DNA from: Apostichopus japonicus
Taxonomy: Eukaryota; Echinodermata; Holothuroidea; Aspidochirotida; Stichopodidae
Reading direction: 5' to 3'
Length of the DNA stretch: 64,000 nucleotides
Assembly: GCF_037975245.1 (NCBI RefSeq)
Contig: NC_092562.1
Location: 2,051,001-2,115,000, forward strand
Positions 28,001 to 40,625 of this stretch are shown piece by piece. Position 1 is the stretch's first letter; each line of letters opens with the position of its first letter. Position numbers and translations under genes: made by a program. The notes under the pieces are model-generated. The model was not told the origin of the DNA and did no database searches. It saw only the letters and a list, made by a program, of their open reading frames with translations.

Positions 28001-28554
28001 GCAGATTTTTTGTTCATTTGTTAATTAAGTTTCTGGCAAACCTACCTAATCATTACTATTTAATATTAATTTAAAATGCTTGAAAATCGAAATAATGCAC
28101 CATTTCAATACCACTCTTCCTGCTTTAATCGAATGGTCATTAGGTAGTATGTACAGTAACTAAATCTGTGGCCAGTTTAAACAAATCCACTCACCAGGCA
28201 CATTTCATATTACTATTAACTCCATTCCCAAAAGAAAACAAAAGCTTACAAAAATTTGTCCACTGTTTCTTGAAGATTTGATGATAAACCTGACTAGACG
28301 AAGTAATGAACTGCATGGTTAAGGTGATTCACCATGGTCGCATAGAAGACAATTTTCCTAAAACATTGCAGACAGCATCTTTCAGATTGCTCCCCACCGG
28401 CCATAACAGAAGAGATGGAAAACCAAAAGACTGAACTGAACCTTTTACTTTAGAAGCAGGGGGAGGGGGGAACTTACGTACTCGGGGTACCCTTCCTGCC
28501 CAACAGATACAAACTCTTTTTAACCCACATGTTAATCTATAGCAGACCCAATCA
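25032..28554. other. TOPORS 3' UTR and intergenic DNA
   Basis: No second gene was found. AATAAA hexamers on the TOPORS strand occur at 26971 and 27159, so the 3' UTR may be about 2 kb long and may include the repeat at 26580-26890. The remainder is AT-rich and non-coding. Confidence 0.4.
26580..26890. repeat. Hairpin-rich repeat related to the 16.4 kb palindromic element
   Basis: An inverted repeat pairs CTCAGTTGGAATGAAATGAACAATTGAA with its near complement at 26668-26700. To its right is a short array of units containing CGTCAATTCAACAATTTTCTG. That core also occurs in the palindromic element at 16397-16780 as CGTCAATGCAACAATTTTCTG. No flanking target duplication is visible, so it is listed as a repeat and not a whole element. 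Confidence 0.65.
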
Positions 28555-29390
28555 TTTCAGTAACTCCTGATTTCCATAAGATGCCTCCTGATGGGGGCCA
28601 GTTTTGCCTCAGCAGTGCCAGAATATCATTCATCATCTCACCCATTAAGTCAAGATATATGACTTACATAATTGGTCAAAGGTCAACTAAAGTTAGTAAA
28701 CCATAGCTTCTCTTTCTACTAGATACCATTCATTGAACCAGCACTATAATATACCTCCTAAGGGGCCAACTCTGCCTGCCTCAGCAGTGCCAGAATACCA
28801 TCAACTCACCTACAGTATTAAGTCAAGATATATTACTGTACATTTCTGGTCAAAGGTAAACTAAAGTTAGTAAACCATAGCTTCTCTTTCTACTAGATAC
28901 CATTCATTGAACCAGCACCATAATATACCTCCTGACAGGGGCCAACTCTGCCTCAGGATGTGCCAGAATATCATTCATCATCTCACCCATTAGGTCAAGA
29001 TAAATGACTCTACATTACTGGTCAAAGGTCAACTAAAGTTAGTAAACCATAGCCTCTCTTTCTACTAGACACCATTCAGTGAACCAGCACTATAATATAC
29101 CTCCTAAGGGGCCAACTCTGCCTCAAGAAGTGCCAGAATATCATCTTCATCTCACCAAGCCATACGTGACCGGTCGTCACTGATCAAAGATCAGGTATAT
29201 TTACTTTTAATGTACCGTAGGCGCTTCCGACCAGATGAAATAATCTCACCAATTCCATAAGATGCCTCCTGAGGGGCCAACTCTGCATCTCGAAGCCCAG
29301 CAATATCATCACACCTAAACCGTTCTAGGAATGATATGCTTCATAGCAGGTCAAAGGTCATATGCAGTTGAAGGACCACTGATTGAGACT
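28555..29390. repeat. Tandem repeat, about 173-base unit, with nuclear-receptor-like sites
   Basis: The landmark ACCATTCATTGAACC recurs at about 28725, 28899 and 29071 (the last with one change), giving periods of 174 and 172 bases. Each unit also carries GGGGCCAACTCTGCCTC, GTGCCAGAATATCAT, GGTCAAAGGTCAACTAAAG and AGTAAACCATAGC. Degenerate partial units continue to about 29390. The array lies just 3' of TM2D1 and may be part of its 3' UTR. Confidence 0.85.
29348..29360. promoter_or_regulatory. Perfect DR1 nuclear-receptor half-site pair
   Basis: The 13 bases AGGTCAAAGGTCA match the DR1 consensus bound by HNF4 and RXR heterodimers. Near-identical GGTCAAAGGT pairs occur in the tandem units at about 28675, 28850 and 29022. 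Only the sequence match is seen; binding is inference. Confidence 0.4.
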
Positions 29391-29415
29391 TAAGCAACAA
29401 GAAGCATTATTCCCA

Positions 29416-32400
29416 TCATAAGTCAGATGAATGGAAGTAAGTTTCGTTGTTGACCCACATTCTTGAAAAGCGGGGTGTCCGGTAGCCCATGACATAATCA
29501 GAACCGTCGGCTGGTCCCACCACCTGAAACATGAACATTATGAAACTTGAATTAATGGCAGTCTTTTCATCTTTTGTGTGTATTTCCTCAATATATTTCA
29601 CTGTATCATGAAACCTTAGAATGCCACCCGAAAGAAGACAATGTAACAGTGTTGGGTGTCTTAAGCTTCTCTTTCTCCGTGGCCTCATTTGGGACACATT
29701 AAAAAGTGATTTATCTTGCGATTGATTGCATTTATTGAAGCTGCTCCGGTGTAGTAGTTCCAGTCGGGAAATCGTGACGTGGAGTCGCCACGACTGAAAC
29801 CGAGGTGACTTAAGAAAATTAGCTAAATCTTAATCAGAGGTAGTGGCAAATCAATAATGGCAGACTAGCCATGATTCACAACGTCAACACAATTTAGCTG
29901 AGATGGCTTGGATTCAGTCAGGCAAATACCAATATTTATAAATACAGGTATATACTAGTTTAGTATCATAGTATAGTATCATAGGAGTGTTAGCTCAGTG
30001 GTTAACGCCGGTGCCTTTCAATCATAAGGTCCCTGGTTCGAGTCACTCAAAGATTAATGTATGTCGTCCAGTTACAGAGTTGTTGACAATTGACAATTCC
30101 TAATCATGGACGTTAAAATATGAATCTAAGAGACTGACTTCGGTCAGCTTGCGACTTTGATAAGCCAATGAAGGCTTCTTCGCGAGTTCCTGCTTGCAGG
30201 AGGATCTAAAATACATACATACATAAATACATACATACATGCATACAATATTTATGAATATCGGTTTATACCTGTATTTATAAATATAGGTATAAACAGG
30301 TATTTTTAAATACATGTGTATACTCATATTTCTGTCACCTTTCCCTGACTGAACAACTTACCTGAGTTGCTATGAGAATGAAATCGACAAACTGGCCGAC
30401 AAATAGTAAACCCATAGTGCAGAATTTGAGCAGCCCGATGGCGTAATATCCGAGATAAAAGCGATCAGCTCCGAGCATTCCTAGGAAGATGGATAGTAAG
30501 ACAGCTGTACGATGAGACTTGCCATTCCTGTAAATCAGAAAAACGAAGAAAAAGAACAAATTGTACTGTGGTAGTTTCAACTCGAGTCAAAGCTAAGAGA
30601 CTTCACCCGGGCAAATTTTAGTCACTGTCGTTATAAATTAATCTTATAATGCTTACGCATCTAGCTTTCACTAGTGATGACAATATGCAGTATCCATATT
30701 GTACGTACTCCGACATAAAAAACAAAGTTAGTAAACTCTAGATAATTTCATTAGCCGTTCAATCCATGCAACACCAACATTTTTCGGAAATTCCAGGCGA
30801 CCGGACACACATACAGTTGCATTCCTATCTAAATAATATCTTCTTAAACTAAAAGTAACCTGGATTTGCATCTATAGACATTTCCAGTTCTTTAACAATA
30901 TCTATAACTAAGACAAGATTTACATTCCGATACACACCAGCCAGATATCTGAGACAGCCGCCTGGAGTTTGCCAAACATCTCATTCATTTGGTATGGATT
31001 GACCCATTATTAATGCAGTCTCAAAGAGTGAAATGAGTCCGAAATTCACTTGAGTGACATCAACTGAGTTTTAAGCTATCTTTTGCAGTAATACAAGTTT
31101 AAATAAGTACAATTAGAAAATTCATACAGAACAATTTGGTAATTTATGTTTTTTCATTCTTTACATTGGACCCCCTCCCCCCCCCCCCCTCTCACCCCAA
31201 AAATACAAGGGTTGAGCTGATATAAATATAATAACATAAATATAAAGTAAGCAAGTAACAATGATTTTGTTTAAAAAAATTTGAGTTCACAGTTGTGATA
31301 AGGCAACAATTGCTCAAACATTCCACGTTGGGTTTACTGACCATTCCTATGAAAAAATTACATCACAAAATTTCCAAAAGAGCATCATAAATGGCACTGT
31401 GCCATAAAAGGTCAACCTTCTGTAGACTACAGTATATTAGATCTGAAAGACAGATACTGTTTTGGGCAAACCATGCTCATTGATAACCTAAAATATTAAA
31501 AACTGGACATTTATTAATAAGCTGTAGTGGTTCCCAAACTTGTTCATATTATTATTACATGGAAGGCCCTGTGATGCTGCAGGCAAACCTATAGCCTCAT
31601 TAATTAACTTCTCTTCAAAGCAAATCCAGTGACTCTTCTCTCTAATCTTAGTAAACCGATCGACCAGTGGCATACTCACGTATAAACACAAGGCACTTCC
31701 TTTTGGAATTCTGTTCCATTAGGTCCCAGTTGTGAGCCATCGCATTGTAACCCGGCTACGGTCTCACAACGTACTGGAAAAGAGGAAGAATCTCAAGATT
31801 TAGAATATTGGATCAACTTCAGGCGAGACTTTACACGACAAAATTTACCTTTACAGGAAACAAGACCTAGCCGTTTTTTGTAGTTAAGGGTGTTACTTTC
31901 TCTCAGCATTAATTACATTTAAATAGAAATATCTAGCTTGCCTTGGTGCATATCAGAATAAATATTATTAATAGTTACAAGCGATACAACTTAAAATCTT
32001 CATAGAGTACATGCCTTTTCATCAACACATTTTTATGGTAGATCTACCAAGCTGTTAAATATGTCTTTGCAAATATAGATATATATATATATATATATTT
32101 ATAAATATAAATTTTCATGCTTTAATTGCAAAATGCTTTTCAAATAGTAATGCAACAACTAACTGACAGGCTTGTTTGAAGACCTCTCTGTCTGAAAAAA
32201 AAAAAAACTTCTGTGAAAAATGTATGCAGTTTTAGTTGGCTGCATTCCTAGGGAGGCAGAGGTGTGTCCTACATATCAAGCACTGAGTCAACTCATAGAC
32301 AATTTCCCCCTTCTCCTCTCCCCACCACACCAGTTTTTAAAACAAAGGTAACATTGTTCACAGACTGCATTTCCAAGAAATAAAGACCTGTGCTTACCGC

Positions 32401-33880
32401 TCGCTGTTCTATTTTTGTGACAATTTTTAATCTCTTGTGTCTCTGGATCCCTCGCATCATCGCAAACGTATCTGCAAAAATCTGATAAGGGAAATCTCTG
32501 AAATCACGCTGGTACCAGTTGTATGGTATCAAAGGGAGGAGGACACCACCAGCAGACTGGTAGTAATTAACTAAGTACAACAGTGTGAGTACAGTATATG
32601 AGTACACATGGGAGTACTAATATTTCAGTTTAAGAATGAGTACTTAATTGTTTAACTAGCACTGTATCTATACTAGTTAGATTCTTATATGCTGTGAGTA
32701 TGTGTGCTACTATGAATACAAGCAAATATCGTACGCTAGAAGAGTTACAGTTTTCTTCTGGTTCTTTATTTTTGAGAGAAGGGTGGGTGGGCAGAAACGA
32801 GGGGGAGATGGGAGGGACTTATAGTCGTAAGTATTAAGTTATTTTGTAAGCAGGGAGTGTTGTACCTAGTTAAGCTCATTAGAGTTTTTTTACAACACTT
32901 CCTTTCACAATATGTCGTATATTATCTTACCTGTTTATGTCATGAATCTTAATATTAGTATTCTTGCAAAAACTTAACTGTAAAAATTGTATTGTTACAT
33001 GTAAATATGTTGTGAATAAACAAATACATGAAATGAAATGAAAGATGAGCATCAGTACAGACTCACTACAAGTTTGAATTCCTGTGTAGGAGTACAAGTA
33101 TTTGAATATCTATGCTAGGTTCCAAAATGCCCTGAGTACATCAGTTTCAAGCACAAATGCATGAGGACTAGTATTCATGAATGCAGCATGCAGGCACCTA
33201 TTGTACATGCTAGAATATGTTTATTCATGAGAATGGATATGGACTCACTACTGAATTTAAAAGGTATCAGTATTTGAATTCTCGACTGAATTCTAGTGTA
33301 TCTGTATAATTGTATGTTACTGGCAAACATGTAAACCCAACAGCAAGTACACATTTAACGTATTATCAGTCTATCAACCCCTGTAAGCAACATCATTTTT
33401 GCTCCTGTGAATCGTGATGTTTGAGACACACACAGGATAGTATATAGGCCACTTATATCACAAAAAAATGTGGTGAAATGAACATTGTTATCTCAATAGA
33501 CAGAAATGTCACCATACACAACTTCAAGTTCATGTATGATGGTGATATCAATGTTCAGACTAGGGTACTTAGTATTTTCATTTTGCATGTGTACTTTTCA
33601 TGAAAAGAAGAATCCAGATGTTTCTCCAGCCAATGGTTGGTTTCTATCAAACCACTTCAAAGATACAGACAGTATAGAATTTACAAAATACAAGTAAACA
33701 GATGAAGTGAACCATAGTATCTTGCAAACTATGCTAGCAACACTAATTTACCACCCTTGAAAAAGGATACTGGCCAACTTCCAAATTTTTGCAAGTCAAT
33801 TCTTTATCCTCAATGGACCAGGAAGTAGCTGGCAACTGGGCAAGTGAGATGAGAATTGGTAATAGCAGATGTTGTTTCAT
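29416..33880 (-). CDS. TM2D1: TM2 domain-containing protein 1
   Basis: Five exons join in phase with GT..AG ends: 33771-33880, 32398-32471, 31680-31773, 30362-30527 and 29416-29523. The total is 183 residues, close to human TM2D1. Residues 1-20 (MKQHLLLPILISLAQLPATS) form a signal peptide. The lumenal part carries six cysteines (first in LTCKNLEVGQYVC) and N-glycosylation sites at NRT and NGT. The TM2 domain spans about 100-148: a first helix, the DRF motif (GADRFYLGY, residues 114-116), and a second helix (GLLKFCTMG to FVDFILIAT). The tail starts VVGPADGSDY and contains NNET, as in TM2D1 and unlike TM2D2 or TM2D3. TM2D proteins are linked to Notch signalling in flies (almondex is TM2D3), and TM2D1 was described as an amyloid-beta binding protein. 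A plus-strand SINE sits in intron 4. The last exon is followed by a 173-base tandem repeat. Confidence 0.95.
29984..30246 (+). mobile_element. tRNA-derived SINE with (ATAC)n tail, in TM2D1 intron 4
   Basis: The head reads GGAGTGTTAGCTCAGTGGTTA and then GGTTCGAGTC about 30 bases on. These are good pol III A and B boxes in tRNA-like spacing. A body of about 150 bases follows, ending CCTGCTTGCAGGAGGATC, with a tail of ATAC repeats. The element is antisense to TM2D1. Similar CAATATTTATRAATA strings occur at about 29931 and just after the tail, but they do not abut the head, so the target duplication is uncertain. Confidence 0.82.
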
Positions 33881-36800
33881 TTCCACGGTTTATCCAGATA
33901 ATGGTGGATTGCAATCACTATGCAATAACACAGTACTCCTTTAGTGCTTGATGTAAGATGCAACTACATTCCAGAAGAAGAAAGAAAAATATGAAACATG
34001 GGTGACAAGTGAAGTAGATGTAAGACAAAAGTTACATCCAGGAATTTCCATGTGATCTTCATATTTCAAATCCTTATGGATATTTTCAATAGCATAGCCT
34101 AACTTGGGCTATGTAGGTTAACACTGTGGAAGTATATGAACTTGAAAGGGATAAGATGTTCAACCTAAACCAGCATAAGAGTCATTGCAGAATATATCAC
34201 AACTCGAATGACACCCTCGAAAAAAAAATACTAGCATCCTGGGAAACCTTGCATAGGCCTACACTGATACAGACTGACATATCTATATCTATTATGAGAA
34301 TGATGCATCATTTTAAAGTGGCAATGATATAAATTAACATATCAATGCAGCCTACTGCACTGCTGTTGTCCTTAGATTCCCTCATTCCAAAAATAAAGTC
34401 CAAAGTAATGTCAATGGTGTGGCTTTGATTTGAAGTCACAGTCGATTCAATACATCATTAGTGTGTGAAGTTACCATAATATCGTCATTTGGTCTTTAGC
34501 CTAGTTTATAGCCCATCTAGTGACTGCAATGCTGGCACCAAACTGGGAACTACATGGTTGCTGGGTTATCTGCAGCAAAGCCCCAGCATATACTATAGTA
34601 ACTCATATATCTACATATTATCTGTCACGTTAGACTTACTGCCTATAGCTTATGTTATAGACCTAGCCTAAGCCTATCCACTTCAGTGTACGCCTAGCTC
34701 TTTTCAATGTGAAACGACACCCTTATTCATAGGCCTAGTTCCGCGACAGAATTATGTTCCTGTTATTCTAAGCTCAAACAATGTATAAGTGATTACCCTT
34801 TCCCTCGAAGATTCAAACATTACTTGACTTTGGCTCTTCTATGGATGTTCTGGATGATATGAAATTATTTATCTAAAATCATCGACCGCCCGTATCAAGC
34901 TATCACGATCCGGAGTTTATTTACTGCAACTTGCAAGGCCGAGTGTTTGTTCTGTTTTGCGATTTGGAAGTAGAGAAACAAAATAAGTACCACTAGCCAA
35001 TACGACACGAATCTGTATATTGCAGCAAAACATTCTCAGAATGGAAAGTTGATAATACGAAGGAGAAGAAAGTCCCTGATTGACAGAGGTGTAGTAAGAG
35101 AAAGTTCAGACGGTTCATTGAACCAGGGAACCCAACATCCAGGAGACCCCCATTACTGGGTTAGACATTTTGAGCACGAATAATTTGATTTTTGATTTAA
35201 TGTAATAAGTGTAATGGTATGATCAGTAGCAGGTATTAATTCAGATCAATGAGACGGACAGGCTATGGTATATCGTTTCTATTTTCTACAATTAATCAAG
35301 ATTGCGCCAAATATAGCGTTGTATGACACAAATGTCAATGACAAAATGATGAAAAGGTTATTTCTAATCTAACGTACTCCAGTATAACTCAAACAAAAGT
35401 ATCTTCATGGTAGGCAAGGGACGTACACCTCTTCCCTTATATATCCCCTCCGAGGACGGGTATCAGCCAATAACCCCCCCCCCCCCCCGCCCTACCTCCC
35501 GAACAAATTGAAAAACTGTCAACGGGCCTGGTATTACGTGCAGTTTAGATGAAGAGAAGGTTAACGGTTCCATCGCTCACTCTTGAACCGGTGTCCCTGA
35601 AACCTAGTTTCGCCCCTGCTGATTGGTACGTGTCAGTATTAAGAGATCTAAGGGTCGATGATATATTTAACATGATGTTACTTTAGATTGACACACAACA
35701 TCTTTCAAAGGCACTGTTAGAAACTAAAAACTGCATGTGTTTCTGGCTGTGTATCACAATGGACCCAGAGGTCAATTACAAAACGTTTTTAAAACGTTAT
35801 TAAAACGTTTCGTCTTTTGTTTTGATAACGTTATTTGTGGTGTAATAAATATGTCACGAAAACGTTTTCAGGCTATTATTTCAAAACAATTTTGGTTAAA
35901 ACATAATATAACATTAGTATCTCATAAAAACGTTATGACGAAGTTTTTTTTACACCACATTTAACGTTATAAAAACATATTTTAGAGGCTCTTTTAAAAA
36001 TGTTATGATAACGTTTTGTGTTTGCTGGTAACGAGTCAGTAAATCATTTCGCTTAATGATTTCTGGTTTTACGTGTTGAAGACTAATATAGAACCCTAAT
36101 AGCAGACATTGTACTTTCCTGAACGTTTTTAAGTGTCACTAGTGGTTCATATAGTCTGGCTGCGGCCAGCCTGTTCTCAGAATTCATGGCTGCAGGCTTG
36201 TTCTGAATGCGGTGACAATGTCGTGCGAGTGGGTGGGGCTGGGGAGGGGCCAGGCTGGGGCTAGTGGGTTAGACCATGACATAGTAACGTGATTGAGGGA
36301 CTTCTATATATGTGACTTCACAACATTCCCACTAGTCTCCGAGTCCTTCCTTGGCCTTGTGATTCCAGTCTCTTGCCCGTTCCTCTGGCAACCATTTGAC
36401 ATTTGTATACCGTCCGTGAAACCCCTTTACAAATCATCTACAACTTATAATATCAAACCATGCCATGCATTTCAATTCGGTCTTCAGCAGTTATGTCAAC
36501 TAAACATATAGCTATCTAATATACACACATTCTTTCCTGTTCAGTATAGATTTCCACCCATGACCATTAAATGTTTCTGGAATCTTCCCAAATTCGCTAT
36601 CATATTTTTCTTAATACCCGAATCACCATTTGAAATTTTAATAAGTTGATCTATAAAACGTAGAAGAAAAAGTTACGAACGTGTCACTCCTGATAACCCT
36701 TTCACCGATGAAAACTTGGCATGATTTATCGTTACATTCCTCAAGGCCCGGTGTCGGTTTCAACCACCGTTAAAGGATCGGATATTATAAAAAATGATTT

Positions 36801-39800
36801 ATTATGTTATGATCCTCGTTTGTATATGAAACTTGTACTGCATGTGGTACTACAAAAAATGGACCGTTTCGTTTACCTCCTTAAATCAACACCCAAGCGC
36901 AAAGAATGAAAGTCAGTTTATTCTGATATCGCTTCCGTCTATATGGCTGATCGTTATTCGTCAACACTTCAGTGTATACCTTCGTGTAAGTGGTGTGAAT
37001 TAGATCATATACTATATTGTATCTGAATTAGTAAGAAAACAACAACAAGAAAAGAACGAAATTGTTGTACTCTTTGCGTGACATCTTTCTTCATGGTTAA
37101 TTACCTCTCGGTGAAGAAAAGGGAAGAACAAAAGACATATTTTGATGATTCATTATTTATGTCGTCGGATGATAATTCTGGACAGACGTGAACTATGAGC
37201 ACATCTGACGATATTTGGAAGTTTGATTCACGTAGGCTCGTTGAAAGTTTTAAATCGTGCTGAATGGTATAGCCTAGCTACGATATAGGGCCTAGAGCAC
37301 ATATCGACGTTCAAGGTAAAATCTTTTCTTTTTAATTCATTTTAAGGTAGCATATATACGCGGCTATACATGCTAAGTCAAAAACAAAAGTCGGTCAAAA
37401 TGGTTCTAAAAGGACATCAATATTATTTTCAATATAAGATAGGTCACATGAGCCGGCACATGTTCCACTCATGCTCAAACTTTAATAATCAGCCTTTTTA
37501 CTACTGAGATATCGCTACGAGAATTTGACAAAATTCTGCATCTAGCAATTGAGTTTTAGACTTATTAAGAAGGTTGAAGATGTCATTCTGAAGTATTCCA
37601 AGTTTGGACATCAATACATAAATGGTTACATTGCCAATTCCGTTAAACAATTATAGTAATAAACCCACAATAATAATTAATCATAAATAAATGATGCGCG
37701 AAACAACAGGTTTGTAGCAATCTTACTGAACCTTTACGGAGAATATTAGATGACAGTTTGGTCATGCTTTGGTCTGCTTCATGGGTATCTCTAAGAAGTG
37801 AAGATTGAATATGCGAGTGGTCAATGAATTGATGTGAATAGTACTTCGTCGCCTAGACAATTGTTTGTTTTTCATATTTAGTATTTAATCACAAGTCAAA
37901 AGAAAACAAAACTGGAAGTCTTAAACTGTTTGACTTTTGAAAGTAAATGAAAGTTGACTTTAGTCATGCCGCAAAAATTTTTACCTGGAATTTGATATAA
38001 AATATAGTATCTAAAGGAGAACGATAAGTCAACTGAATTTGCTGTAAACCTTTACAGTATACTGTCATGAAAAGAGCTCAATAATATGAAGGCCGTGCTC
38101 CCGATTCTCATGGCTTCATCAGTTAAAACTAGTTAAGGTGAGTACCCGTGAATCAAGTAAAACTGATGTGTGTATATAATTTCTTGATATAATTTATGTT
38201 ACATCCATGACCAGTTGCTACTGAGAAGGACTTGCAAACAGAAAATACTAAACGCACAATCCTGTGCATAATGATTGACTGGACTAACCATACACCTAGT
38301 ACTATATAAAGGTTTCACCAATAATTTCGTCCACATTTTAACAGAAAGTGGATCATTTTTTATTGCAAAATGCTTAAAATCTGCAATTTGATCCATCTTT
38401 ACAAGGTATACTACTTAGGCCTATACTATAGTCAAACATAGGTTGTTTAGATTTCTAACCAGTCATAGTTGAAACAGCCATTACGTAATAAATTCGACTG
38501 TTAGTAATTTTTCCATTGTAGCATCTGCTCAGTGACAGGTCTAACATGGGTTACGGTGTTATAACACACTTCAGTTAATATACTGAATATATTCAGTAAT
38601 TAATATACTGAATTACTCTTATTCATATATTACAAACTGAGCAAGCCACGTACATTGGGGATGGAAGGCCGATATATTGCCTTTCAGATCCACAAATGTA
38701 AAAGCGCAGCATAATCTTGTTTCTTCCCAATCCTCGCATTTGGTCAAAGAGATTTTTCTACTTCTAATTCATTTATACGCGTGCAGATCAAGATGCAAAT
38801 GATATGAACATTTTGGCCACAACGCCTTAAAATCGCCGACCAATTATATTCCGATGTGGCATTTGATGTATGGTACCCTTTGCATGACCCTCGTAATCAG
38901 GGGGCAGGGTATAAGATGATGATAAATTTCAAAGTTAATGGAATGCTTATATATGTTTCAAAACACTTTCGTATTTGGCTCAAGCGTATAAGAGCCAGCC
39001 AGATAATGGAGAACTTTTGTCCCGACGCCACAAGGATGCATATGACATTGGCGTGGTGCCACCAAGGAGTGCAACTACGTATAGTGTTGTTGTAACATCG
39101 TTTCAAAGGTTGCAAAATAGAGCATCATTTTGGATGTAATAATTTACACAATTTTACCACAATTTCTAAAATGGGAGGGGGAACCACTTAATTAGACTCC
39201 TCCCCTGAATGATGCAACATCTTATCCGCCGCACTACTCAGTACTAAATGGTGAATACACCCCTGGTATACCCACCATCGGCAGCACTTTCAACACCACA
39301 AATCATCAAGTAAATGTGTCCTCCCAAGACAATAGCCTGTGATTGACTTGCTACCAAGTTAATACCTTTATTTGTAAACAGTATGAGGTATCGTTAACCC
39401 CCCCCCCCCCCACACACACACTCCTGGTTGTCATAATAACATAACATTTCGATCCTGTTACTAGGGCGCAGTGTATACATTCTGTGTCACTTATAATTAT
39501 GAGTAATTCAGCGGCACAGACAGATATTGCTTCGGATTACATGTTTATATATTAACTAACAGTATATATTTGTTCAGCTGTTTACGTGACGTTTAGGTGA
39601 CATTTTTTTTGCCGGGGGTGGGGGAAGAGGGCGGGGTAGGGGAAGAGGGGGTACTAGGTACTCAAACCTAGTGTTCCGCCCCTCCTCACAAAACAAGTTA
39701 TCAGAGAACTGTTCTTTGTTTCTGCCCCCCCCCCCAATTAGCCAATAATATACAATACATCATACATCTATATGCACATGACAACCTTCATTATAGGTGC

Positions 39801-39807
39801 ATAGACA
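33881..39807. other. Intergenic, no gene supported
   Basis: The first part should contain the TM2D1 promoter. Poly-C runs occur near 35467, 39400 and 39726. One minus-strand frame at 38199-38396 (starting MDQIADFKHF) looks somewhat exon-like but has no recognised domain and no partner exon. No RNA gene was found. Confidence 0.4.
35770..36030. repeat. AACGTT-rich cluster
   Basis: The palindrome AACGTT, often as AAAACGTTTT-like words, occurs about ten times in 260 bases. Spacing is irregular and no fixed repeat unit or terminal inverted repeat is obvious. A fragment of an old element is possible. Confidence 0.5.
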
Positions 39808-40625
39808 TCAAAGCAAGTCAAGACAGGACAAAGAGAGAATGCATGGACAAGACCGCAAAAGAAGATAAGAAAAGCTAAGAAAGATAAGAAAAGACAGGAC
39901 AAGACAACATAAGACAAGATAAAACAGAACAAAACAAAACAAAACAAAACAAAACAAGACAAGACAAAGCAAGACAAGACAGGACAAAGAGAGAATGCCT
40001 GGACAAGACCGCAAAAGAAGATGAGAAAAGCTAAGAAAGATAAGAAAAGACAGGACAAGACAACATAAGACAAGATAAAACAGAACAGAACAAAACAAAA
40101 CAAGAAAAGACAAGACAAAGCAAGACAAGACAAGACAAAGAGAGAATGCATGGACAAGACCGCAAAAGAAGATAAGAAAAGCTAAGAAAGATAAGAAAAG
40201 ACAGGAAAAGACAACATAAGACAAGATAAAACAGAACAGAACAAAACAAAACAAGAAAAGACAAGACAAAGCAAGACAAGACAAGACAAAGAGAGAATGC
40301 CTGGACAAGACCGCAAAAGAAAATAAGAAAAGCTAAGAAAGATAAGAAAAGACAGGACAAGACAACATAAGACAAGATAAAACACAACAGAACAAAACAA
40401 AAGAAAACACAAGACAAAGCAAGACAAGACAAAGAAAGAATGCATGGACAAGACCGCAAAAGAAGATAAGAAAAGCTAAGAAAGATAAGAAAAGACAGGA
40501 AAAGACAACATAAGACAAGATAAAACAGAACAAAACAAGAAAAGGCAAGACAAGACAAAGCAAGAAAAGACAAGACAAAGTAAGATTGAATGGAAAAGAC
40601 CGCAAAAGGAGATAAGAATATACAC
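39808..40625. repeat. Minisatellite, about 150-base unit in alternating types
   Basis: The landmark GAGAATGCATGGACAAGACC or GAGAATGCCTGGACAAGACC recurs near 39835, 39991, 40143, 40293 and 40437, with a degenerate sixth near 40577. Spacing is 143-156 bases. Within units the sequence is built from AAGAC, AAAAC and AGATAAG pentamers and is nearly free of T on the plus strand. Long minus-strand frames rich in FVLSCL are translations of this repeat and not genes. Confidence 0.92.

Noticed and set aside
30335-30580. 81-residue frame as a stand-alone TM2 protein
   Set aside because: Only 30362-30527 is coding; it is exon 4 of TM2D1 with valid splice sites on both sides.
38199-38396. Minus-strand frame starting MDQIADFKHF with a possible donor
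   Set aside because: A single short frame without a recognised domain or a second exon.
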